A stretch of DNA of 32,075 bases from Cytophagia bacterium (GTDB taxonomy: Bacteria > Bacteroidota > Bacteroidia > Cytophagales > Microscillaceae): contig RDZP01000014.1 of the NCBI GenBank assembly GCA_004294005.1, forward strand, positions 1 to 32,075, given 5' to 3'. Positions 1-8,000 of the stretch are shown here, piece after piece. The notes beneath the pieces are model-generated. The model saw nothing but the letters and a program-made list of their open reading frames with translations, made no database searches and was not told the DNA's origin. Both the position numbers and the translations under genes were made by a program. Position 1 is the first letter of the stretch. Each line of letters begins with the position of its first letter.

Positions 1-1088
1 GAAGTTACGAAAAAAAATCTTTTGGAGATAGAAAATCTTTTGGAGAAAAAAGAGAGTACAAACCTCGTACTGAAGGTGGAAGTTACGAAAAAAAATCTTG
101 GGATAAAGAATTCAAACCACGTACTTTTGATAAAGAAACAGGTGGTTTTGTAGATAAAAAAGAAGATTATAAATCTCGTGGAGGTGCTTATCGTGAGAAA
201 AAAAATTACTCTTCTAATAATGAAGGTTTTAAAGCAAACCGTTTTATAAAAGACAATCAAAAAGAGAATTTTCAACAACGTGAAAAGCGTCCTAATTATG
301 ACTTTGAGCATCAAAAAACAAATTTTAGAGCGAGAAAACATAAGTCAGACAGAGAAGATAAAATTGGAAATGAAAGTGACGAAATTCGTTTGAATCGTTA
401 TATTGCCAAAGCAGGTGTATGTTCGCGTAGAGAAGCAGATGAATTGATTATCAACGGAAAAATAAAAGTAAATGGACAAATTATTACCGAATTAGGACAT
501 AAAATCAATAAAAAAGACAATGTTGAACACAATGGAAAAGTGATTTCTTTGGAAAAATTTGTATATTTATTGTTGAATAAACCGAAAAATTTTATCACAA
601 CTACAGAAGACCCTGATGAAAGAAATACTGTAATGGATTTGGTACAAAATGCTTGTCCTGAGAGAATTTATCCAATTGGGCGTTTGGATAGAAATACAAC
701 AGGTTTGATTTTATTAACAAATGATGGAGATTTGACACAACAAATGTCGCATCCTTCTTTTGAGATTCGTAAAACTTATCATGTTGTTTTGGACAAACCA
801 ATTACTATTGAAGATTTAGAAAAAGTAGCGGCAGGTGTTGAATTAGAAGATGGTAAGGCTAATGTCGATGAAATAATGGTTTTAGATGATGCTGGCTTAG
901 AAATAGGTATTGCATTACACATTGGTAAGAATAGAATCGTAAGGCGTATTTTTGAATCTTTGGGTTATGAAGTTGAGAAATTAGATCGTACTTTGTATGC
1001 AGGTTTGACTAAAAAAGACTTACCACGAGGGCATTGGCGTTTTTTAACTCAACAAGAAGTGATTAGATTAAAATATTTGAGTAATTAG
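1..1088 (+). CDS. rluB: 23S rRNA pseudouridine synthase, RluB/RsuA family (5' end outside window)
   Basis: The enzyme isomerises a uridine in ribosomal RNA to pseudouridine; E. coli RluB acts on 23S rRNA. The frame is open from base 3, so the gene starts before the window. About 129 visible codons of a charged, low-complexity tail rich in K, E, R, S and Y, with recurring SYEKKS and KPRT units, precede the conserved part that begins near 390. That part has an S4 RNA-binding domain (about 390-560), then the synthase domain with the family motif GRLDRNTTGL; the catalytic Asp is codon 687-689. No in-frame ATG lies in the visible tail, so the TTG at 390 is unlikely to be the real start. Basic N-terminal extensions on RluB occur in Bacteroidota. 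The family is certain; RluB over a close paralogue is likely. A terminator-like hairpin follows the stop. Confidence 0.88.
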   Translation, partial: SYEKKSFGDRKSFGEKREYKPRTEGGSYEKKSWDKEFKPRTFDKETGGFVDKKEDYKSRGGAYREKKNYSSNNEGFKANRFIKDNQKENFQQREKRPNYDFEHQKTNFRARKHKSDREDKIGNESDEIRLNRYIAKAGVCSRREADELIINGKIKVNGQIITELGHKINKKDNVEHNGKVISLEKFVYLLLNKPKNFITTTEDPDERNTVMDLVQNACPERIYPIGRLDRNTTGLILLTNDGDLTQQMSHPSFEIRKTYHVVLDKPITIEDLEKVAAGVELEDGKANVDEIMVLDDAGLEIGIALHIGKNRIVRRIFESLGYEVEKLDRTLYAGLTKKDLPRGHWRFLTQQEVIRLKYLSN

Positions 1089-1146
1089 TTAAACTAATTT
1101 TTTCAATTTTTTAGTTGTTTATATAAAATTTTTTTAGTTATTTTTT

Positions 1147-1190
1147 AAATATATAAATCTACTCTATCAAAAAAGTAGGTTTATATATTT
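1147..1190 (+). terminator. Terminator-like hairpin after rluB
   Basis: Arms 1147-1162 and 1175-1190 pair over 16 bp with one G-T pair and a 12-base loop. Ts follow on the plus strand. It lies 59 bases after the rluB stop and is well placed to end that transcript before the kinase gene. Confidence 0.6.
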
Positions 1191-1258
1191 TTCTATGTTT
1201 TCTGTATTTTTTAGTTCGTAAAATGCAATAATAACAATAAAAACTATATTTATAACTG

Positions 1259-3175
1259 ATGCTAAAATTTTATTTTATTTTATTTTTTTATTTTCTATTG
1301 AGTTTTTCTTTTGTAAGAGCGCAAAATATTGATTCACTAAAAATTGCATTGACCAAAGCAAAATATGACGAGCAAAAAGCAGAAATACTAAAAAAAATTG
1401 CTTGGGCATACAGAAATATAGACCTCAAAAATTCTTTAGATTATGCACATCAAGCCCTAAAATTAGCTGAAAAATTTGCTAATAGAAAGATTGAAGCAGA
1501 TGTCATCAGAACAATTGCTGTTATTTATTTGCATTATGTACATCATCACGAAACGTTAGAGTGGAATCAAAAAGCATTACTTTTATCACAAGATATTGAT
1601 TATGAAGAAGGGGTTGCATTTTGTTATGATAATTTTGGAGTGAGTAATTTTTATCAAAAAAAATACAAAGAAGCGGCAGAATACTTTGAAAAAGGACTAA
1701 AAATATTTACTAAAATCAACAATTATGAAGGTTTGGGTTATGCTAATACACATCTTTCTTGGGTATATGTTCAGTGGAAACAATATGAAAAAGCATTAGA
1801 ATATGCGAAAAAAGCAGTACAAGCCCGTAAAAAAGCCAAAGAAATTAAAAATATTGCCAATAGTATGAAAGATGTTGCAGTCATCTATAATAAACTCAAT
1901 AGACAAGATGAGGCGCTCAGTTATATGCGTAAAGCAATAAAAGTGATAAAAAATACCCCTAACCAGCCGTTTATTGATGAGCACTACCAAACAATAGCAA
2001 CTATTTTTATGACTATCAATTTAGATAGTGCTTTTCATTATGTACAACTATCCGAAAAATTTATCAATAAAAGAGGTAATAAAAGACAAAAAGTACATAT
2101 CTATCAACTCTATCAAAAAATTTATTCAATAAAAAAAGATTATACCAATGCTATCAAGTACCAAGATTTGCATTATTCTTATAAAGATAGCGTTTATAAC
2201 GATGACATAGAAAGAAACAATGCTTCTTATGCGGCTAAATTTGAATACCAACAAAAAGAAAAATTATTAATATCAGAGCAAAAAGTAAAAGACGCACAAT
2301 ATCAAACTAAATTACAAAACCAGCAATGGATTATTTATACAATTTTGTTGGTAGTGTTATTTTTGTCTGTTTTGGTGTATGTTTTTTATAAAAACTGGGT
2401 AACAAAACAGCAACTCAATGACGAATTAAAGCAAAAAAATGTAGAAATTGACCTGCAAAATGAAGAATTAGCCGCACAAGCCGAAAACCTAAAAGAAATG
2501 GGACTCTTTAAAGACCAACTTTTTTCTATTATTTCCCATGATTTACGCGCACCATTGGCACAAGTCCAAAGTGTACTTGGTATTTTGGATTCAGGTCTGA
2601 TAGAGGCAGATGAATTTATGACTTTGATTCCTGATTTGACAAAAACCATTAATGTAAGTGCTGATTTGTTACAAAATTTATTGATTTGGGCAAAAAGTCA
2701 AATGCAAGGACAAAATATTGATAAACAAAATTTTGATATACAACAAATTATTGAAGATAATATAAAACTCTTTCAAAAATCGGCTCAGACTAAAAAAATT
2801 CAACTTTATTCAACATTAAAGGAATCTACTTTTGTATTCGCTGATAGAAATATGATAGATTTGGTGGTAAGAAACTTGGTGAATAATGCTATTAAATTCT
2901 GCAAAATAGAACAAAAAATTATTATTTCAACAACTGAAAAAGATGGCAACGTTTGCGTATGTGTGGCAGATACTGGAGTGGGTATTTCTGCTAAAAATAT
3001 AGAAAGGCTATTTGCCAACAAAGGTTTTACGCTCAAAGGCACAGCAGGGGAAAAAGGAACAGGTTTAGGATTGACACTTTGTAAAGATTTTATAGAAAAA
3101 AATAGTGGAAAAATTTGGGTAGAAAGCAAAGAAGGAGAAGGAAGCCAATTTTACTTTACACTACCTTTGATGTAA
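1259..3175 (+). CDS. TPR-containing membrane sensor histidine kinase
   Basis: A 638-aa sensor kinase of a two-component system. A signal peptide (about 1-22, ending FVRAQN) is followed by a periplasmic sensor of several TPR-like repeats (about 30-330), one membrane helix (357-378) and a short coiled coil. The HisKA domain has the phosphoacceptor His427 in SHDLR. The C-terminal ATPase domain has an N box (RNLVNNAIKF), G1 (DTGVGIS) and G2 (GTGLGL). All motifs needed for autophosphorylation are present. No receiver domain is attached and no response regulator lies nearby, so its partner is encoded elsewhere. The layout matches the TPR-SpoIIE protein at 19.6 kb (signal peptide, TPR, one helix, output domain), suggesting a shared sensor design. 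The ligand cannot be predicted. Confidence 0.9.
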   Translation: MLKFYFILFFYFLLSFSFVRAQNIDSLKIALTKAKYDEQKAEILKKIAWAYRNIDLKNSLDYAHQALKLAEKFANRKIEADVIRTIAVIYLHYVHHHETLEWNQKALLLSQDIDYEEGVAFCYDNFGVSNFYQKKYKEAAEYFEKGLKIFTKINNYEGLGYANTHLSWVYVQWKQYEKALEYAKKAVQARKKAKEIKNIANSMKDVAVIYNKLNRQDEALSYMRKAIKVIKNTPNQPFIDEHYQTIATIFMTINLDSAFHYVQLSEKFINKRGNKRQKVHIYQLYQKIYSIKKDYTNAIKYQDLHYSYKDSVYNDDIERNNASYAAKFEYQQKEKLLISEQKVKDAQYQTKLQNQQWIIYTILLVVLFLSVLVYVFYKNWVTKQQLNDELKQKNVEIDLQNEELAAQAENLKEMGLFKDQLFSIISHDLRAPLAQVQSVLGILDSGLIEADEFMTLIPDLTKTINVSADLLQNLLIWAKSQMQGQNIDKQNFDIQQIIEDNIKLFQKSAQTKKIQLYSTLKESTFVFADRNMIDLVVRNLVNNAIKFCKIEQKIIISTTEKDGNVCVCVADTGVGISAKNIERLFANKGFTLKGTAGEKGTGLGLTLCKDFIEKNSGKIWVESKEGEGSQFYFTLPLM

Positions 3176-3196
3176 GTTTTTTTTAACTTATTTTTG
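3166..3196 (+). promoter_or_regulatory. Putative rpoD promoter
   Basis: TTTG (3166-3169), 19 bases, then TATTTTTG (3189-3196) match the Bacteroidota consensus TTTG-N19/20-TAnnTTTG. The -33 box lies inside the last codons of the kinase gene. The implied start near 3203 would give rpoD a leader of roughly 240 bases. This is based on sequence match only. Confidence 0.5.
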
Positions 3197-3313
3197 CTTG
3201 ATTTGCTTTTTCTAATCAAACTATGTATTTTATATTGTTTTTTTCACTTAAAAACAAATATTATTTGACAATAAAATAAAAAAATACGCATTGTTAGTTG
3301 GTAATCATATAAT

Positions 3314-3366
3314 AAAATTAAAAATGATGTAATATTTTTCGTAAAAAATATATCATTTTTAATTTT
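3314..3366 (+). terminator. Long hairpin between the kinase gene and rpoD
   Basis: Outer arms 3314-3328 and 3352-3366 are perfect 15-bp complements. Inner arms 3332-3339 and 3344-3351 add 8 bp around a 4-base loop, leaving a 3-base bulge (3329-3331). Ts follow (3367-3370). It could end kinase transcription, or, if the promoter at 3166-3196 is real, it sits in the rpoD leader and could attenuate or stabilise that mRNA. Confidence 0.55.
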
Positions 3367-3445
3367 TTTTCGTATAATGAAGAAAAGTACAACGTAAAAA
3401 AAATTATCAATTTTCTACCTCAAATTAAAAAAGTAACAAAAATCA

Positions 3446-4306
3446 ATGCGACAACTAAAAATTAGCAAACAAATCACCAACCGAGAAAGCCAATCTTTAG
3501 ATAAGTATCTACAGGAAATTGGTAAGGTGGAATTATTAAGACCAGAAGAGGAAGTGATTTTAGCAAGAAAAATTAGAGAGGGTGATAGTCGTGCCTTAGA
3601 TAAACTCACCAAAGCAAATCTTAGATTTGTAGTATCAGTAGCAAAACAATATCAAAATCAAGGACTATCATTGGGTGACCTTATCAATGAAGGGAATTTG
3701 GGATTGATTAAAGCCGCACAGCGTTTTGATGAAACACGTGGTTTTAAATTCATTTCTTATGCAGTATGGTGGATACGTCAATCTATTTTGCAGTCATTAG
3801 CAGAACAAGCTAGGATTGTCCGTTTGCCTTTGAATAGAGTAGGCTCTTTGAATAGAATTAATAAAACAGTATCTGAGTTGGAACAAAAATTTGAAAGGGA
3901 GCCAACAGCAGAGGAATTATCTGAAATTCTGGACATAGACCAAACTGATATAGTAACTACACTTAAAGTATCAGGCAAATACATTTCGGTTGATGCACCA
4001 TTTAGCCAAGGAGAAGAAGGGAATTTGTTGGATATTTTAGAAAATGCTGATGTTATGAATCCTGATGCTAATTTAATTACTGATTCTTTAAAAAAAGAGA
4101 TTCAACGTACCTTGACTTTATTACCTGAGCGCGAAGCCAATATTTTGATTCATTTCTTTGGGTTGGAAGATAAGTATCCTTTGAGTTTAGAAGAAATTGC
4201 AGATAAATTTGATTTGACACGTGAAAGAGTAAGACAAATCAAAGAAAAAGCCTTAAAAAAATTAAGATATACTTCAAAAAATCAGGCTTTAGTGCCTTAT
4301 TTATAA
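3446..4306 (+). CDS. rpoD: Primary RNA polymerase sigma factor (sigma-70 family)
   Basis: The housekeeping sigma factor, which directs RNA polymerase to TTTG/TAnnTTTG promoters in this phylum. The 286-aa length is normal for Bacteroidota primary sigma factors, which lack the long region 1.1 of E. coli RpoD. Region 1.2 is near the N terminus ([15 protein letters not shown]). Regions 2.1-2.4 run through [19 protein letters not shown] and the [10 protein letters not shown] core. Region 3 follows, and region 4.2 ends the protein with [18 protein letters not shown], the helix-turn-helix that reads the -33 box. The N terminus [11 protein letters not shown] is characteristic of the Bacteroidota protein and supports the start. 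It appears to be transcribed alone, with a strong terminator after it. Confidence 0.96.
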   Translation: MRQLKISKQITNRESQSLDKYLQEIGKVELLRPEEEVILARKIREGDSRALDKLTKANLRFVVSVAKQYQNQGLSLGDLINEGNLGLIKAAQRFDETRGFKFISYAVWWIRQSILQSLAEQARIVRLPLNRVGSLNRINKTVSELEQKFEREPTAEELSEILDIDQTDIVTTLKVSGKYISVDAPFSQGEEGNLLDILENADVMNPDANLITDSLKKEIQRTLTLLPEREANILIHFFGLEDKYPLSLEEIADKFDLTRERVRQIKEKALKKLRYTSKNQALVPYL

Positions 4307-4433
4307 AATATATGCAAAAAAAAATACTTTATAATTATGCCAAAAAATAAAATCTACGCTTGAAAATCTGCGTTATCCGCATTCTAACATCATAAAATGC
4401 GGATAAAACTGATGTAAACAACGCGTATTGAGG

Positions 4434-4484
4434 AAAAAAATCCACACAAAACATATTTTTTAGTCGTTTTGTATGGATTTTTTT
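4434..4484 (+). terminator. Rho-independent terminator of rpoD
   Basis: Arms 4434-4452 and 4466-4484 pair over 19 bases with one mismatch, with a 13-base loop. The right arm ends in a run of seven Ts. Confidence 0.75.
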
Positions 4485-4600
4485 AGTTTTTTTAGCATTT
4501 TTTTAAGTTCAAAACAAAGGTAATTTTGTGCCAAGCGAAAAACTATAATATGATAAATTGTTAGAAGTAAGAACGGTACTTGTAGGAATATTATACAAAT

Positions 4601-4638
4601 TACTTTCGAAATAGAAAATAAAATTTCTATTAAAAGTA
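4601..4638. repeat. Inverted repeat downstream of the efflux locus
   Basis: Outer arms TACTTT/AAAGTA (4601-4606, 4633-4638) and inner arms AATAGAAA/TTTCTATT (4610-4617, 4624-4631) form a bulged hairpin. Neither side has a clean T run, so this may be mRNA 3'-end structure for the minus-strand operon rather than a terminator. Confidence 0.35.
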
Positions 4639-4772
4639 AAACAATATTCTATACTAAATTAACCAATTCTAAGTGATAAGGCTTTTTTTTTGAGCAAAAA
4701 CAATAGAAAAATGAAAGGAGAATAAAAGAAAAAAGATAAAAATAAGGCGAGTTTTTTCACAATTATATGCTC

Positions 4773-5021
4773 TTAAATTGTGTCATTTCTATTTTTTTTA
4801 ACGAAAAACTGCAAAAATTTCTGCTTTATTATTTTAAAGTTTTGTAAAAATTCTTTTCCTAAAATAACAATGCTTACCCAAAAAAACACTTCACCCAAAA
4901 CCAAAAAAACGACTACTAAAATGCCTTTTAGCCACAAAGAAATAGGGAAGAATGGCACGCCAAAAGGCAATACCATCAGTAAAATAGAAAGTATGAACAG
5001 AAAATAACCTATTTTTTTCAT
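4773..5021 (-). CDS. Small two-helix membrane protein, last gene of the efflux operon
   Basis: An 82-aa protein with two hydrophobic helices (about 4-30 and 33-55) separated by a Pro-rich turn (FGVPFFPIS), then a basic, hydrophilic tail. Pattern and length resemble the small transporter suffix domain that some databases describe as a C-terminal add-on of RND-type transporters; this was recalled, not searched. Here it is a separate gene 48 bases after the RND-TolC gene on the same strand. It may be a pump accessory subunit, comparable in position, but not in sequence, to AcrZ. The opposite-strand frame across the same bases is a shadow. Confidence 0.7.
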   Translation of the reverse strand: MKKIGYFLFILSILLMVLPFGVPFFPISLWLKGILVVVFLVLGEVFFWVSIVILGKEFLQNFKIIKQKFLQFFVKKNRNDTI

Positions 5022-5069
5022 TTTTTTGATTTTTGATTTGTTTTATGTTTATTTTTTCAAAATTTCATA

Positions 5070-8000
5070 CTAAAATCCATCTCCAAAAATCCTTTTAACG
5101 TCTATTTGCAAAATAAAATACTGATAAACAAGTTCCAAACGATTAAATTTTGCTTGTTGCAAAGCGAGTTCTGCATCATATAACTCATTTTGCTTTAATA
5201 AACCTTGTTTCCAACGGTCTAATGTAAGATTATAAGATTTTTGTGCAGATTCTACCACATAATTTTGCGTTTTTATCTGCATTATCACTTCTTGCATTTG
5301 GGTTTGATAGGTTTCTGCTTCTAATTGGCTTTGTGCGAGGGCATAATCATATTGCATTTGCGTTTGTGTGGCTTGAATATCCATTTGTGCAAGACGATTT
5401 TTCACTTTAAATCCATTAAAAAGTGGAATATTTAACTGCAAACCAAGCATTGCAGTATTGACCCAATGATATTTTCCAAAATTAAAATTTTCGCTCTGTG
5501 TAAGTGCTGAAAATTGTCCTGTTGCTTGTAAATTAGGCATTAATCTGCCTTTTTCTGCCTGTTTTCCAAAGAGAATACTTTGTTTTTGGGCTTGTATTTG
5601 GATTAAATCAGGACGTTTTTCAGGGTTTATTTTGGAAAAATCAGTATTTTCTTTTTTCAAAATTGGATTTTTTATCATTTCCCCAAAAACCAAAGAATCT
5701 ACCAGCAAAATTTGTTCTTCTTTGGGGATATTTAACTGTAATTTTAGGTTATTTTCTGCCAATTTGTACGCATTTTTGGCTTTTAGGCGTTGTGGTTTTA
5801 GGTTTTCGCTTTGCACAAATACATTTAAAGTATCCAAATTAATTGCCAAACCTTGATGTAATTTTTGGCGTATTTCTGCAAGATTTTTTTGTTGTCTTGC
5901 GATATTTTCTTCTATAAAATGCACTTGTGCCAAAGCAAAAAGGGCTTGATAATAGAACTTTTGCACTTCTGCGGTTTTTTGTTGTGCTTTTGCACTTACA
6001 TTGAGGGACGCAATTTTGTGATGATTTTTTGCCAATGCCAAAAGTGGTTTATTCTCAAACTGTAAAAGCGGTACGCTAAGGTTAAAACCTGCTTGATACG
6101 CATTTTTGGCAGACGCAGGAATGGCGTTAAATGTGCCTGCATCTGCATTTGGGTCAAATGTATTAGCAGGTAAAAAGAACACCAAAGGCTTAATATTATG
6201 ATTGAAACTTCCCGAAAAATTGAATGTTGGGAGATAATTTCCCCACGCTTCTTGTTGGGTAATTTTGGTGCGTAATACTTCTTGTTGGGCAATTTTTATT
6301 TCTGCATTTTCCAATAGTACTTTTTGAGAAACATCTTTTAAAGCAAGTTTTATTTGGGAAAAAGCATTTACATTTATAAGAAACAAAATAAAAGTTGTAA
6401 TAATTATTTTTTCAGTTATTTTTATTTCTTGCTTTTTATTTTCTTTGGTTTTATTTTCTTGATTTTTATTTCTTTCCTCTTTATTTTTTTGTTTAAAAAA
6501 AGAAATATTTGCGAAAAAAGCCATTATTTTCTCCAATTCTAAATAAATAGCAGGCACTAAAAATACGGTAAAAATCATAGAACTCGTTAGTCCGCCTATC
6601 AAAACCCACGCCAAAGCAGAATTATATTCTCCTCCTGAGCCTTTTTGCAGTGCAAGTGGCAACATTCCAATTACCATCGCCAAAGTTGTCATCAAAATAG
6701 GTCTTAGGCGTGTAGTACCTGCATTGAGAAGTGCATACAACACATTTCGCCCTTCATTTTTGAGTTCGTTGGTTTTATCCACAATCAAAATTGCATTTTT
6801 TGCCACCAAACCAAGCATCATTATCATACCAAAAATAGAAAAAACATTCAAAGTTTTCATCATCAATGCCAATGCCAACAAAGCCCCTGTAAGTGCAACA
6901 GGAATGGAAAAAAGGACAACAAAAGGATATAAAAACGAGTTGTAAAGGGCAACCATTATCAAATAAATAAAAACAATGCCTGCCAAAATTGCCAAACCTA
7001 AGTACAAAAAAGAGTCGTCAGCAAGTTCCAAATCGCCTTCATAACTGATTTTTATGCCTTGTGCGGGAGGATTTTTGTCCACAAAATTTTTGATTTCTTG
7101 CCCAATTTCATTTACCGATTTTCCGATGGCTTTTGAAAACAAAATGACAGAAGCATTTTTATTTCTGCGTTCCAATGCGGTTTCTGCACTTGTGCGTGTG
7201 ATTTTTGCAATTTGTTTGAGGTAAATTATTTCGCCCTTTGCATTGAGAAAACTAAGATTTTCGAGGTTTTGTGTATTTTCTCTGTCAATTTTTTGGAGTT
7301 GGACACGTACTCCAATTTCTGTATTTTTATCTTTGAATTTCAAATCCTCAAAACCCGTCATCGCCACCCTGAGTGCCATCATTACCTCCTCTAATTGTAA
7401 GCCAAGCGTTGCCAAACGTTCACGGTTAATCTCAATATCCAATTCAGGTTTGCCCGAAGTTACAGAAAGTATAACATCATCAGTCCCTTGTATGTTTTGG
7501 GTATATTTTTTTAGTTTTTTGGCATATTCCAACATTTTTTGGCGGTCTGTTCCATTGATAAGTATTTGAATAGGTGTTGCTTCTGCCCCAATCAAACCAA
7601 TAGGCGAAACTTTTACTTTTAGCCCTGCTTCTTGCAAACACAAGTTTTTGATTTGTTGTGATACTTGAAGAATACTTTTTGTTCTTTTTTCTTTATCAGT
7701 TAATAAAATTGAAAATTCCATTACATTGCTTGTCGTCAATTCTCCAAAAATAGGGTCATTTGCAAGTCCAATCGTATTAAAAATGCGTTTTACTTCGGGT
7801 AATTTTGCAATTTTTTGCTCCAAAAATGCAGAAACTTCGTTGGTTTCTTGCAATTTTGTACCTGCGGGCATTTCTACGGTTACTGAAATCTCGCCTTTAT
7901 CAGTTGCAGGTACAAACTCACCGCCAATGTAACCACGTGAAACCAATTCAAAAGAGGCAATCAAAGAACCAAAAGCCAAAATATAGACAATAAAGCGATA

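Larger units (their letters stand above)
4307..4772. other. Convergent gap after rpoD
   Basis: No convincing gene is seen on either strand in 466 bases. It holds the rpoD terminator (4434-4484) and a second inverted repeat (4601-4638). The rest is AT-rich, ending in an A-rich stretch (about 4690-4745) downstream of the efflux locus. Confidence 0.6.

Noticed and set aside
1-120. Repeated GAAGTTACGAAAAAAAATCT units, possible CRISPR or tandem repeat
   Set aside because: They are in frame and encode SYEKKS units of the low-complexity protein tail; spacing is irregular and there are no spacers.
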